NCBI RefSeq assembly: GCF_008084145.1
Contig: NZ_VSDO01000006.1
Coordinates: 484,366 to 548,365 of the forward strand
Direction of reading: 5' to 3'
Length of the DNA stretch: 64,000 nucleotides
Source of the DNA: Paenibacillus faecis
GTDB taxonomy: Bacteria; Bacillota; Bacilli; Paenibacillales; Paenibacillaceae
Shown here in pieces: positions 36,747-46,193 of the stretch. Below the pieces are notes generated by a model, which worked only from the letters and a program-made list of their open reading frames with translations, did no database searches and was not told the DNA's origin. Made by a program: the position numbers and the translations under genes. Position 1 is the stretch's first letter. Each line of letters starts with the position of its first letter.

Positions 36747-37571
36747 TTACTGTATCGGCTGAACCTTCACCCGGTCAAAACGGACCGCAACATCCGCACT
36801 TTGCACTCCGATCCTTCCCCGAAGAAGCGGGTTAGCGCTGCGATCGGTATAAGAAAGAACGGGATCACTTGAACTCCCCGTGTATACCTCAATGGTCGCG
36901 CCTCGCACGGACACCTTAAGTTGAAGCTTGCCGTCCGCGGAAACGGAATCGGCCTCTGCCGGGAACGGGACGCTTTTCAAGCGCGTTGTTCCGTAATTGA
37001 TCTTGTCGAGGTGCAATCCTTCAGAATCGGCATAAATGTAGTAACCGCGGACAAAGTCATTCCGGTTTTGATGCTGTTCCAAGCCGTTGGCGGGCTCCGA
37101 GGCACGAACGAGTATCCCGGCGCGGCCCGTGTTGTCCATCCGCTGCAGATCGGCCTCCACCCTATAGTCGGACCAATCGTGCTCGCCGGTCAACGATTTG
37201 GCCGGTGACACCGAAGAAGCCCGCAATTCTCCGTCCTTCACGGACCACATCCCTTCAAACCGGGTCCATCCGAAATCGTTACCGTCATCAAAGTCATCCT
37301 CCCATTTCTCTACAGGCTGGTATCGCTCCACCCAAAACCGGTCAACTTCCAAAATCCCTGACATTACCTCCAGTTTCCAGCGCTGCGGGCCGACCGGCAA
37401 TTCTATGCCTTGTGCGGAGGCCGTCTGCCATTCTCCGGCAGACTCTTGAACTGCGGAGAACTCCGCGACTTTCCGTTTTTTCTGATCGCGTAATCTAAAG
37501 CTTGCGTTCTCCGACAGAGGCCGGATGCGGAAGTGAATCGAATATCGCCCGGATTCGCCGGGGTTCACCAA
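36747..37571 (-). CDS. C-terminal part of the GH43 protein, separated by a frameshift
   Basis: This frame has no credible ribosome site and continues the GH43 protein at 37565-39352. Adding one G to the GGGG run near 37576 joins both frames into one protein of about 865 residues. The region contains a beta-sandwich (first about 80 residues) and then a concanavalin-like domain of about 180 residues, from DDFDDGNDFGWTRFEGMWSV to RGRIGVQSADVAVRFDRV. Such domains bind or hold sugar polymers. Whether the break is a real mutation or a homopolymer error cannot be told here. Confidence 0.75.
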   Translation of the reverse strand: MVNPGESGRYSIHFRIRPLSENASFRLRDQKKRKVAEFSAVQESAGEWQTASAQGIELPVGPQRWKLEVMSGILEVDRFWVERYQPVEKWEDDFDDGNDFGWTRFEGMWSVKDGELRASSVSPAKSLTGEHDWSDYRVEADLQRMDNTGRAGILVRASEPANGLEQHQNRNDFVRGYYIYADSEGLHLDKINYGTTRLKSVPFPAEADSVSADGKLQLKVSVRGATIEVYTGSSSDPVLSYTDRSANPLLRGRIGVQSADVAVRFDRVKVQPIQ

Positions 37572-39352
37572 ATCCCCTCTTGCACGGATAATACATAGCC
37601 GCCGTCCTCCCTGCTCTTCAGGCTCAATGCTCCGGGACGGTAAGGGAGCTTCCCGTCGGCCGTCGCTTTGCTCACGGCATGGTAGGCTTTCCCCTCCTTG
37701 CCGTTCTCATAGTGGACAGCCTGTACCTGCCCCGGGAGCGGCCGATAAACACGCCCGTCACTGCTTCCGTTGACATCATTGCTGTATGCGATATAACCGA
37801 ACCGCCCATCCAGACCCGCAGCAGCGTACCCAATGGCACCCCCGCCTGTGGAAGCCGGACCGGCGAACTTCCGCATCTCGTCAATGTACACCCGGATTTC
37901 GGCACTCCCTGCACTCCCTGCACTCCCTGCATCCCCGGCTTTCTCGGCTTCCCCAGCTTTCCCGGCTCTCCCGTCATTCCCCGCATTCCCGACACCCCTG
38001 GCATTCCCAGTGCTCCCGGCGGCGGTATGCTCGATCCGGATTTTATGCCACTGACTGTAATCGAAGTCGGCGGGCAAAGCCGCCGAGCCGAGCAGACGCT
38101 CCCTCCCGTCCGAACGTTCAGTAAGCTCCATACGTCCCGACTCGGGAATCAACCATACCGTTCCGTAGTTTTGTTCATCCCGATACGAGAAGACGGCTCC
38201 GACCCGGGATTCCGCCTGCGCTTCGCTCTCCGAGCGGACGTAAAACTCGGCCGTATACCCTGGCTCCGTCTTGGACTTCGTCCGCAGCAGGGCTATGTCC
38301 GGCGAATCCGGTGCGCGGACGCCGGCGCCTTTTCCGGGATCGACCGACCATTCGCCTGTCCCGGATGTAATCCACGACTTTCCGAGGCTATCCCGCTCAA
38401 AGCGGTCCGCAAACACGGGCAAGGCTGGCGCCGGTTGCGGCGTGTCTGTCGGTCCGGCTACCGTGAAGGTCTCCCCATTCCAGAAGAGCCGGTCCATGTT
38501 CATATGGCGCAGTGGCCCGACTATGCCCGGCCCCTCCAGGTTGTGGTAGATCATGTACATGGAATCGAGATCCGGGCCGGTAACGAGCGAGTTATGGCCC
38601 AAACCGACCGTCTCTCCTTCCGTTCGAATCAGCACGGGGTTCCCTTCGAACGGCTCGAATGGACCCAGAGGCGATTCGCTGACCGCCGCATCGATCCGGT
38701 AACCGTTGCTGAAAACGTGATTTCCGGTATAGGTCATATAGTACCGTTCGTTCCTTTTAAATACCGTCGGCCCTTCGGTCCAGCCGTCCATGTAAGCTCC
38801 GGTGGGCGAGCCGGGAGCCGTTACGGACAGCGGGGAATTCATCCGGGCGGCTTCGATACCGCCGGTTCCGGCGTAATAGAAGTACCAGGTCCCGTCATCG
38901 TCCACAAAAGTCGAAGCATCGATCGTCCTTCCGAAATTGTCCGTCGCCACACGGAAAGGCCCGACAGGCGACTCGCTCTCCAGCACATAGTGGCCGTTTC
39001 CTGCGGGAGAGGTGTACATATAAAATCTGCCGTTCCAGTACCGGACTTCGGGCGCATACGCGGCGGTTGTAACCGGGTCCTCCGTGCATAGCCCGCGGTA
39101 AGTCCAGTCCACCAAATCCGGCGAACTCCACACTTTGATGCCCGCGTCCGTATCCCACGTGCTTACGTACAAGTAATAATACCCGTTGAACGCAAAAATA
39201 AAGGGATCCCCCAATCCGTACTCTTCCCATTCATCCGGTAAGGTCACGGGATTGCTCCATGTCCGGACCGACTCCGGCTTCGGCTCCGCGGACGAGCAAG
39301 CCCCCGCCGACAACAGCAGCATAGCGATCGCCAGCCATTTTCCAAAACGCAC
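37565..39352 (-). CDS. Secreted family 43 glycoside hydrolase, lipoprotein (frameshifted)
   Basis: Residues 1-20 are a signal peptide ending in a lipobox-like AGAC, so it is probably anchored outside the cell. The five-bladed family 43 domain (about 30-315) shows the catalytic residues: D in GLGDPF, D in TIDASTF and E in WTEGPTV. Such enzymes release arabinose or xylose from plant polysaccharides. A concanavalin-like domain follows, interrupted by a collagen-like GxxGxx run (near residues 445-485). The frame ends early at EGIW and continues in the neighbouring frame. A terminator (39411-39450) separates it from the GH2 gene upstream. Confidence 0.85.
   Translation of the reverse strand: MRFGKWLAIAMLLLSAGACSSAEPKPESVRTWSNPVTLPDEWEEYGLGDPFIFAFNGYYYLYVSTWDTDAGIKVWSSPDLVDWTYRGLCTEDPVTTAAYAPEVRYWNGRFYMYTSPAGNGHYVLESESPVGPFRVATDNFGRTIDASTFVDDDGTWYFYYAGTGGIEAARMNSPLSVTAPGSPTGAYMDGWTEGPTVFKRNERYYMTYTGNHVFSNGYRIDAAVSESPLGPFEPFEGNPVLIRTEGETVGLGHNSLVTGPDLDSMYMIYHNLEGPGIVGPLRHMNMDRLFWNGETFTVAGPTDTPQPAPALPVFADRFERDSLGKSWITSGTGEWSVDPGKGAGVRAPDSPDIALLRTKSKTEPGYTAEFYVRSESEAQAESRVGAVFSYRDEQNYGTVWLIPESGRMELTERSDGRERLLGSAALPADFDYSQWHKIRIEHTAAGSTGNARGVGNAGNDGRAGKAGEAEKAGDAGSAGSAGSAEIRVYIDEMRKFAGPASTGGGAIGYAAAGLDGRFGYIAYSNDVNGSSDGRVYRPLPGQVQAVHYENGKEGKAYHAVSKATADGKLPYRPGALSLKSREDGGYVLSVQEGIW
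37895..38028. repeat. Low-complexity 9-bp repeats coding a collagen-like run
   Basis: Repeats of the form ACTCCCTGC and close variants encode, on the minus strand, about 40 residues of G-N-A, G-K-A, G-S-A triplets inside the GH43 accessory domain. Confidence 0.8.
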
Positions 39353-39410
39353 GACCCCTCTCCCCTTTCGGAAATCATCCGGTAAATCCGATAAACCTTA
39401 TTTTTTCAAG

Positions 39411-39450
39411 AAAAAACGGCAGAATCGTCGGATCGCGTCATCTGCCGTTT
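39411..39450 (-). terminator. Terminator between GH2 and GH43
   Basis: Minus-strand stem ACGGCAGA.../...TCTGCCGT followed by six T, which may lower GH43 expression relative to the genes before it. Confidence 0.7.
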
Positions 39451-39455
39451 TCCCA

Positions 39456-41216
39456 TTATTTTCGGGTTCCCTCGACGATCTCGCGGATCGTCTCCAGCGG
39501 AAGCTTCGGCTTCCGGTCATACGTCAGCAAGCCGTTGATCTCCTGCTCGACATCGCTGAATTGCGTGTAACAGAATCCTTGGATGATCGGGGATCGCCGC
39601 ATCGGCTCCACGACATTTCTCAACCGCTCCGTGAAGTCCTCTTCATTCTCCGCTCCGGAATATCCCCATCCTTCCCACTCATTTTTCTTGAAGGAAATCC
39701 CGCCAAACTCCGTGACAAGAATCGGCTGTCCCGCATAAGGGAACCCGGGGACCAGAATCCAACGGTTCCCCGGCTGCGCACTCAACGTCGCTTCCTTGGC
39801 TGCATATCGCTCCGTCAGCACCTCGCGGCGCCATTCGTAATCATGGATGGTCACCAAATCCGTATGGACCAGCTCCCAGCCGTCATTCGAGATAACGGGG
39901 CGCGTCGGATCAAGGGATTTCGTCAAATGATAGATTGACAATGCGTGCTGCTGCTGTTGCTTGTCGACCAGAATATTGGGCACGCCCCAGCTCTCATTGA
40001 GCGGTACCCAGGCTACGATGCACGGATGGTTGTAATCCCGCTCTACAGCCTGCATCCACTCCTGCGTCATCCGTGCCACATAGGTCTCGGAGAACTGGTA
40101 CGCGTTCGCCATTTCCCCCCAAACCAGCAGACCCAGCCGATCCGCCCAATACAAATAGCGCGGATCTTCGATTTTTTGATGCTTGCGCGCGCCGTTAAAG
40201 CCCATGGCCTTCGTCAATTCCACGTCCCTGCGCAGATCGTCGTCACTCGGGGCGGTCAATAGGCCTTCCGGGAAATAACCTTGGTCCAGCACCATTTTCA
40301 TGAAATAAGAGCGGTTATTCAGGAGCAGCTTCCCGTCCTCAATGGATATTTTCCGCATGCCAAAATAGCTTTTCACCTGATCGGCAACCACTCCGTCCAC
40401 GCTTAAGGACAATTCCAAATCGTATAGATTCGGTTTTTCCGGCGTCCACCAGCGCCCCAGCCCATGGTCATTGAAATCCTCCAAATGGATATACCGGCTC
40501 GCCGACTCATGCTTCAGCGAGAATACATCTTCCGCCACAAATTCGCCTTTGAACGTAATCGTGGCTTTCACGTTTACCAGCGCGCCCGGACGATAGCCGG
40601 ACAGAAAGACGTCCAGCGCTATGTTGTTCCCGTCGATGTCGGGAGTCAGGCGAATTCGCCGGATATACGTTTCCGGCACCGGTTCAAGCCATACGGTTTG
40701 CCAGATGCCGGTCGTGCGCGTATAGAAAATCCCCGCGGATTGTTCTTCCCAGAACTGTTTGCCCCGCGGCAGCGTTACATCCCGACTGTAATCGGTCGCT
40801 TTCACAACGACGGTGTTGTCGCCCTCGGCAAGAACATCCGTAATGTCGGCGTGAAACGGAGTATGCCCGCCCTCATGCAGCGCTACCAGTTTTCCGTTCA
40901 CCCAGACCTTCGCCTCATAATCGACGGCGCCGAAATGAAGAAGAAGTCTGCCTTTCCTGTAAGCATCGGGTAGGGAAAACACCTTCCGATACCAGACGGT
41001 ATCATGGAACCCGGTATCCCCTATCCCGCTTAACCGGCTTTGGTAACAGAACGGCACGATGATTTTACCGCCGAAATCATGATTTTCGTACCACTTTTCC
41101 CGCTCGCCCATTCCTTTATCGTCGAAGTCGAATTCCCATTCCCCGTTCAGACTCATCCAAGCCTCGCGCACAAATTGCGGCCGGGGATATTCATTGCGTA
41201 CCCATTGATCAGCCAT
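39456..41216 (-). CDS. Glycoside hydrolase family 2 protein
   Basis: This 586-residue enzyme has the three-domain family 2 plan: a sugar-binding jelly roll (1-170), an immunoglobulin-like domain (175-270) and a TIM barrel (275-586). The acid/base is the E of WVPLNESWG and the nucleophile is the E of LVTEFGG. There is no signal peptide, so it works in the cytoplasm. Beta-galactosidase, glucuronidase or related activity is possible. AAGGAG stands 8 bases before the ATG. It follows the importer genes 41282-44398 by 65 bp, in one likely operon. Confidence 0.93.
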   Translation of the reverse strand: MADQWVRNEYPRPQFVREAWMSLNGEWEFDFDDKGMGEREKWYENHDFGGKIIVPFCYQSRLSGIGDTGFHDTVWYRKVFSLPDAYRKGRLLLHFGAVDYEAKVWVNGKLVALHEGGHTPFHADITDVLAEGDNTVVVKATDYSRDVTLPRGKQFWEEQSAGIFYTRTTGIWQTVWLEPVPETYIRRIRLTPDIDGNNIALDVFLSGYRPGALVNVKATITFKGEFVAEDVFSLKHESASRYIHLEDFNDHGLGRWWTPEKPNLYDLELSLSVDGVVADQVKSYFGMRKISIEDGKLLLNNRSYFMKMVLDQGYFPEGLLTAPSDDDLRRDVELTKAMGFNGARKHQKIEDPRYLYWADRLGLLVWGEMANAYQFSETYVARMTQEWMQAVERDYNHPCIVAWVPLNESWGVPNILVDKQQQQHALSIYHLTKSLDPTRPVISNDGWELVHTDLVTIHDYEWRREVLTERYAAKEATLSAQPGNRWILVPGFPYAGQPILVTEFGGISFKKNEWEGWGYSGAENEEDFTERLRNVVEPMRRSPIIQGFCYTQFSDVEQEINGLLTYDRKPKLPLETIREIVEGTRK

Positions 41217-41281
41217 TGTTTCTACTCCTTCTTTATCCAGTAGTTATATCTCAGTGTTGTTCCGTATCCTAGCGCTGTTCC

Positions 41282-42088
41282 TTATCCTTTAATTCCCGAA
41301 AGGCTGACTCCCTTAATAATTTGACGCTCGAAAATCAGGAACAACAGCATGATCGGCAGCGAAGCTACGGTGTTAATAACCATCGGCTTCACGTAATCTT
41401 CCGTGTACTGATTCATTAAAGTAGGGATCCCCATCGGCAGCGTGAACAGGTTGTCGTCGGTCACCGACAGGAACGGCCAGAGGAAATTGTTCCATGAGCC
41501 GATAAATGTCAGAATCGCGATCGAAACCAGCGCGGGACGGGTGAGCGGAAGCATAATGTTTACGAAAATCCGCCAAATGCCCCCGCCGTCGATCTGAACG
41601 CTTTCCAGCAGGTCGTTCGGGATTCCGTCGAAAAAGCTCTTCAACACGATGATCGCGAAGGGCGATGCCAGAACCGGGAAGATCAAGCCCAGGTATGAAT
41701 TCAAAATCCCCATCTCTTTGGCGACCTGATACAACGGAATAAGAATCGCTTCCCCCGGAATAAGCAGCCCGGCCAAAATAAAGAAAAACATAAACGTCCT
41801 GTAGCGGAACGGAACCTTAGACATCGCAAACCCCGCCATCGCGGCGATGACCAGCGTCAACAAAGTCACGCATACGGCGATAAAAAAACTGTTCCAGGAC
41901 CAGTGGATCAGTTTGGTGCCGGTGATAATTTCATGATAGACCGCGAAGGAATAAGGGGGCGTAAACCAATCCACGACGGAGGTGATTTTCATGCCTTCTT
42001 TTTTCACCGAAACCACAAGCATCCAGACGAGCGGAAAAGCAAACAACACGGCCATGAACAAGGAAAAAATCCGGTAGAACCATTTCAC
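41282..42088 (-). CDS. Carbohydrate ABC importer permease (MalG type)
   Basis: A 268-residue permease with six helices. The coupling motif IPNDLLESVQIDGGGIWRIFVNIMLPLTRP is at about residues 176-204. It ends in the usual VSLSGIKG. It lies 2 bp after the partner permease and forms the channel with it. The ATPase is missing from the operon, as usual for importers that share MsmX. Confidence 0.93.
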   Translation of the reverse strand: MKWFYRIFSLFMAVLFAFPLVWMLVVSVKKEGMKITSVVDWFTPPYSFAVYHEIITGTKLIHWSWNSFFIAVCVTLLTLVIAAMAGFAMSKVPFRYRTFMFFFILAGLLIPGEAILIPLYQVAKEMGILNSYLGLIFPVLASPFAIIVLKSFFDGIPNDLLESVQIDGGGIWRIFVNIMLPLTRPALVSIAILTFIGSWNNFLWPFLSVTDDNLFTLPMGIPTLMNQYTEDYVKPMVINTVASLPIMLLFLIFERQIIKGVSLSGIKG

Positions 42089-42090
42089 GA

Positions 42091-42978
42091 TCAGTTCGCC
42101 TCCTTCCGGTTATTGACCCAGTATTGCAGCCCGGACAGCACAAGAAGAATAGCGAACAGCATATAGGACATGGCGGCCGCGTACCCCAGATCGTTTTTGC
42201 GGAAGCCCGTTTGCCAGATCAGCTGGATGACGGGACGCGTCTGATCCAACGGCCCCCCGCCGGTCATAACATAGATTTGCATGAACACTTTAAATGAAGC
42301 GATGATTTGCAGCATCGTGATCGTTTTCGTAATCGGGCTCAGCAGCGGCAGCGTGATCTTCCAGAACAGCTGGGCATCGGTCGCTCCGTCCAAACGGGCC
42401 GCTTCATAGACCTCGTCCGGCACATCCTGCATCGCCGATAAATACAAAATAAAGTTAAAGCCGACCGTCCACCATAACGTTAAGAGCGAGATGGCGATCC
42501 AGGCCAAATTCGTTTCCGTCAGCCAAAAGATCTCCGAACCTTCGGGAAGCAGCTTCACTAAATGGAGCAAAGAGTTGACAAGCCCCGTATAAGGCTGAAA
42601 CAAGAACAATCCCAGAAAGGAGGCGACCGCCACGGAAAGAATGCTCGGGATAAAAAACACGCTGCGGTAAAACCTTTGCAGCCTGGAATTACGGTTGGCG
42701 ATGAGCGCCAGAATGATGGCCAAAACGATCATTAACGGTGTTGTGATGATTACGAAAATCGTGGAGTGCCAAATGGATGCCCAAAAATCGTGATCTTGAA
42801 ACATCCGCTCGTAGTTGCCGAATCCAACGTGTTTCATCTTCTTGATCAGCGTCCATTTATAGAAGCTCATCTCCACGCCTTTGATCATCGGCCAGATGGT
42901 AAACAGGAAATAAACGACCAAGAAGGGGAGCAGGAACAGGAGTGCCTGCACGTCTGCTCTCAATTTATTCATTTTCAT
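42091..42978 (-). CDS. Carbohydrate ABC importer permease (MalF type)
   Basis: This 295-residue permease has six membrane helices and the coupling motif DEVYEAARLDGATDAQLFWKITLPLL. It is the partner of the MalG-type permease 2 bp downstream. The binding protein gene is 79 bp upstream. All three belong to one operon with the GH2 gene, and a likely oligosaccharide is carried in for cytoplasmic cleavage. Confidence 0.93.
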   Translation of the reverse strand: MKMNKLRADVQALLFLLPFLVVYFLFTIWPMIKGVEMSFYKWTLIKKMKHVGFGNYERMFQDHDFWASIWHSTIFVIITTPLMIVLAIILALIANRNSRLQRFYRSVFFIPSILSVAVASFLGLFLFQPYTGLVNSLLHLVKLLPEGSEIFWLTETNLAWIAISLLTLWWTVGFNFILYLSAMQDVPDEVYEAARLDGATDAQLFWKITLPLLSPITKTITMLQIIASFKVFMQIYVMTGGGPLDQTRPVIQLIWQTGFRKNDLGYAAAMSYMLFAILLVLSGLQYWVNNRKEAN

Positions 42979-43057
42979 AAGCGCCTTACCTCCCCGTAGG
43001 ACCGGCAGACTCTACGGCCCATGCCGCAAAGTCCGCCGATTTCATCGCTTTGATCTC

Positions 43058-44398
43058 CTATTCGTTTAACACCTTCTGCACTTCATCCGACATTTTGGCG
43101 ATACCGTCCGCCGGGCTTAGTTTATTCGCCCATACCTCGTTCAAATATTTAAACATGGCCAAGTCGCGGATTTGCCAGTTCTTCGTAGACGGCTTGCTGA
43201 ATTTGACGGTGGAAGCTACGGAGACATAGTCGCTGCGATAAGGAAGATCTTTGAATTCCTGTTTTTCAAAAACGGACGGCTTGGATGGGATATGTCCCGC
43301 CTTCGCCCATACTTGACCGTTGTCGGCCAGCCAGTTGGCGAAGGTGATCGCCGCCTTCCGCTTCGCCGGATCTTCCTGCTTCGTGACCGGGAGGATTACG
43401 GTGTGCGAATCGCCCCAGGTGGCTTCTTGATCGAACACTTTCGGAATCGGCATCGCACCGAATTCAAGACCTTGCGTCGACTCCCAGGTTCCTGTCGCCC
43501 AAACCCCGGTCATCATAATCGCTGCCGTGCCGCTTTGGAAGTTCTTGTAGAAGTCGGGGTCGTTCAATTTAATCACTTTATATTTATGATACAAGTCCTG
43601 GATATACTGGGCGGCTTGAACCGCTTTGTCCGTATCGATCTGCGCCGAATTCAGATCATCCGAGACCACGTCATTGCCGCCCAGTTGGGAATAGAGCGCC
43701 CACCATAAGCGGAACGGATCGTCATTCGTGTTCGAAAGGGCAAAAGGCGTCACCTTTGGCGGCAGCTTCTCTTTAAGCGTAGTCAGGAAAGTGATAAACC
43801 CTTCGGCCGACTGTTCCAGCTTCGGCTTACCTTCGTCGTCGAGCAGTCCCGCATCCTTCAGCAGTTTCTTGTTGTAGTACATGATGAACGGATGCGTATC
43901 GATCGGCACCGCGTAATGCACGCCGTCCACAACCGAAGCATTCAGAATGTTCTGGTTAAAGCTTGCCCAGTCCACGCCGGCCTCTTCGGCCACATCGTCC
44001 AGCTCCGATACCACCCCCTGGTTAATCAGGTCGGGCAAGCGGGAAATATGCGAAATGCCGATGTCGGGACCGTTCCCGTTGCCGACGGCGGTAATCAGCT
44101 TCGTGTAATACTCCGCCCATTCCAGTTTCGTATTCTTGACTTGAATGTCCGGATGCTCCTTGTTGAAGGCGTCGATCATCGCCTGCATATTGTCACCATC
44201 GCCGCCGGAGAATAGCGTCCAGAACGATAACGTGACTTTCTCACCTCCGTTTGAAGCGCTTCCATTACCTTGATCGGCAGATCCCTCATTCGTGGTTCCC
44301 GCCCCTGCGTTACTGCCCGAATTGCCGCCGCCGCATGCGCTTAACACCAAAGACAATGAGAGCATGAAGGCAAGCACCATTCCAAAACTTTTTTTCAT
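43058..44398 (-). CDS. Sugar-binding lipoprotein of an ABC importer
   Basis: I start at the ATG at 44398, which follows GGGGAGG (446 residues); an upstream open frame lacks a ribosome site. The signal peptide ends in LSAC with C22 lipidated, followed by a glycine/asparagine/serine linker and a type I solute-binding fold (VTLSFWTLFSGGDGDNMQAM). It presents an oligosaccharide to the permeases at 41282-42978. A consensus promoter and TTTATTGTAA motifs lie before it. Confidence 0.94.
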   Translation of the reverse strand: MKKSFGMVLAFMLSLSLVLSACGGGNSGSNAGAGTTNEGSADQGNGSASNGGEKVTLSFWTLFSGGDGDNMQAMIDAFNKEHPDIQVKNTKLEWAEYYTKLITAVGNGNGPDIGISHISRLPDLINQGVVSELDDVAEEAGVDWASFNQNILNASVVDGVHYAVPIDTHPFIMYYNKKLLKDAGLLDDEGKPKLEQSAEGFITFLTTLKEKLPPKVTPFALSNTNDDPFRLWWALYSQLGGNDVVSDDLNSAQIDTDKAVQAAQYIQDLYHKYKVIKLNDPDFYKNFQSGTAAIMMTGVWATGTWESTQGLEFGAMPIPKVFDQEATWGDSHTVILPVTKQEDPAKRKAAITFANWLADNGQVWAKAGHIPSKPSVFEKQEFKDLPYRSDYVSVASTVKFSKPSTKNWQIRDLAMFKYLNEVWANKLSPADGIAKMSDEVQKVLNE

Positions 44399-44425
44399 GT
44401 TGACCTCCCCTTTAACGATTAATGA

Positions 44426-44577
44426 GGTACAAGGCATTATTATTGTTTTATTACACATTTTTTGTACCTTTGAAGTTAATATAATGCTCGTTTCCCCAAT
44501 TGTCAACGGTTTCAAACTAATTTATTGTAATATTTTATCGATTATGGCCTTTGTTACATATTTATTGTAACAATAAA
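44426..44577 (-). promoter_or_regulatory. Promoter and operators of the importer operon
   Basis: On the minus strand TTGACA (44506-44501) and TATATT (44483-44478) are 17 bp apart. Upstream of the -35 box are TTTATTGTAA at 44521-44530 and the perfect palindrome TTTATTG-TAA-CAATAAA at 44561-44577, 40 bp apart. Just after the start site, GGTACAA (44426-44432) and TTGTACC (44462-44468) form an inverted repeat. The first motif recurs near both ArsR-type regulator genes, so it is the likely regulator site. Confidence 0.65.
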
Positions 44578-44649
44578 CTTGTCTCGTTACCTCTTCATGT
44601 CCTATTTGGACAAATTGCTCCCCCAAGTTTCTCATTCGCCGCAAAAATA

Positions 44650-44684
44650 AAAACCACCATTCCGTCTCGAAATGATGGTTCCTA
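44650..44684 (-). terminator. Terminator of the ArsR-type regulator gene
   Basis: Minus-strand stem AACCATCATT/AATGGTGGTT with G-T pairs and a T-rich tail, overlapping the end of the gene. Confidence 0.75.
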
Positions 44685-45623
44685 TTATTCAGCCTCTTCC
44701 TGCGTATAGGTTACCCGCATGACGATATCCTGAGCGTGATCACCGAATTGTTTGCCGAAGAGATTGACGCCGCCCTTATGAACCGCGTCCGGATGAACTC
44801 CGATCCTCAACCGCAGGTTGGGGCGCTGATTCAACTGCAGATCCTTGAGCTTCACATCGGACACTTTCTGCATATCCAGCGTCGTTCGTTCATGGTCGAT
44901 ACGCCAGGTTTTCAACAGTCCGTATTGCGTGGTCCAATCCAGCCACCATGCCGGATTCAGCAGGCCCCGCCGGTCACCGAAATCGCCGGGACTGGTCCAC
45001 ATGCCGATTTCGACTCCGTTGACCCATACCGAAATGTCCGAAGGCCAATCGTTGTCATAATTCGGCGCTTCCGAACACATCTCCATAGAAAGCTCGATCG
45101 ATTGAATCGTCGCATTTTGGGGAATTTCCAAGGGGAGCAGGTATTCCACATACCCTTTGCGGAACCAGATAATTTGCGCGGCCACATGCTTCGGATGATA
45201 AAAGCTGGCCGGTTCGTCCTCTCTGACCAGCATTCCCTCATGGGTAGCCATGCCGCATGTCGGGTGGACTTCACAATCGCTATAATGCCCGATCGGCATC
45301 TCCACCTCATAAAACTTCATTCCGTCCTTGGTGGAACGGACGCTTGAGTTAAGCGATATCAGAATATCATCATAATTCCGGCTGCACACCTTCATCGCCC
45401 CGCGTACGGCCGGAAGCAGTTCCGTATTGATCAGCTTGGCCGCTTCGAGCACCTTCACATTGTTGGCGACCGTGGAAACCGGGAGTTGCAGCGCCTCGGC
45501 AAGTTCAATCACATTCATGCTCCGCGTATTCAGCAGGCGAAGAATGTCGACCCGGGACCGCGTAGACAAGGCATGAGCGACCTGAACCAATTTATCCGGT
45601 TCGTGGATACCGACTTCCAACAT
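44685..45623 (-). CDS. ArsR-type HTH regulator fused to a beta-sandwich domain
   Basis: The 312-residue protein has an ArsR-like winged helix at residues 8-85 (LSTRSRVDILRLL, LAEALQLPVSTVANNVKVLE). The remaining 220 residues look like a beta-sandwich, with conserved CEVHPTCGM, WPSDISVWVNG, SPGDFGDRRG and NLFGKQFGDHAQDI. The same fused form is encoded at 50101-51036. ArsR proteins usually stop after about 100 residues, so the extra domain is probably the sugar sensor (inference). GGAGG precedes the ATG. A TTACAATAAA motif 31 bp before the ATG suggests self-regulation. Confidence 0.85.
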   Translation of the reverse strand: MLEVGIHEPDKLVQVAHALSTRSRVDILRLLNTRSMNVIELAEALQLPVSTVANNVKVLEAAKLINTELLPAVRGAMKVCSRNYDDILISLNSSVRSTKDGMKFYEVEMPIGHYSDCEVHPTCGMATHEGMLVREDEPASFYHPKHVAAQIIWFRKGYVEYLLPLEIPQNATIQSIELSMEMCSEAPNYDNDWPSDISVWVNGVEIGMWTSPGDFGDRRGLLNPAWWLDWTTQYGLLKTWRIDHERTTLDMQKVSDVKLKDLQLNQRPNLRLRIGVHPDAVHKGGVNLFGKQFGDHAQDIVMRVTYTQEEAE

Positions 45624-45653
45624 AAGAATCCTCCCGCAGCTTTTCCAAGAATT

Positions 45654-45663
45654 TTACAATAAA
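45654..45663. promoter_or_regulatory. TTACAATAAA motif before the regulator gene
   Basis: This is the exact complement of the TTTATTGTAA boxes at 44521 and 44561. It lies between the likely promoter and the ATG at 45623. Confidence 0.55.
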
Positions 45664-45756
45664 CAATCTCTAATGTACTTTACTACAAAAAGCTGTATTA
45701 AAGCAATAATATTAATTATTATGAAGAATCCGCGGCATGCGCGCTCTAACCATGGA

Positions 45757-46148
45757 AAATCAAAACCACCCGTGTGAACGGGTGGTTTGCTCTAAGGCTA
45801 TAAACCATTATTACCGGCTCGCGTCTAAAGGCGCTAGCTTTCACTATGTTCAAGCTACTATGCCGTTGCCGCTTTTGCCTACCCCGGAAGGGGGGCAATT
45901 ATTACTCGTACTCCTTCAGACAAACCTTGTGATAACCTAGAATTCCTGCCATATGTGCATGTTTTTTCTTGTTTGGGGCCAAAAATTTCAAAATCCCTGC
46001 AATTCTGCAGGAATTTTCGACGAAACCGGCTCGTTTCTCTAAAATCACTGGAAATGCCTGCAGATTTGCATCTTTCTTCGCAGTCCCTCGGGAATCGGCT
46101 TAAATACCTGCAGATTTGCATCTTTTTGGAGTTGGAAGCTTGGAAGCA
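45757..46148. repeat. Composite repeat element, copy 3 (module A + array B)
   Basis: Module A (45757-45925) begins with the perfect hairpin CCACCCGTGTGAACGGGTGG. Array B (45939-46130) has CCTGC cores at 45945, 45996, 46057 and 46107 (51, 61, 50 bp). After it comes GGAAGCTTGGAAGCAC, as in copy 2, but not the right-end hairpin of copies 1 and 2. No gene is present between 45624 and 46193. Confidence 0.75.
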
Positions 46149-46149
46149 C

Positions 46150-46183
46150 AAAACCGGCATAGTCATATGCCGGTTTTTTTAAG
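46150..46183. terminator. Bidirectional terminator of the GH43 gene
   Basis: AACCGGCATA-gtca-TATGCCGGTT followed by a T-run on the plus strand and, on the minus strand, by TTTT; just after the GH43 stop. Confidence 0.75.
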
Positions 46184-46193
46184 GAAATTGTAT

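Noticed and set aside
37560-37580. Programmed -1 frameshift in the GH43 gene
   Set aside because: There is no X XXY YYZ slippery site with a following strong stem; a plain indel in the G run explains it.
37679-39091. 470-residue plus-strand frame opposite the GH43 gene
   Set aside because: It is antisense to a clear hydrolase and shows no recognisable domain; GC-rich codon bias produces such shadows.
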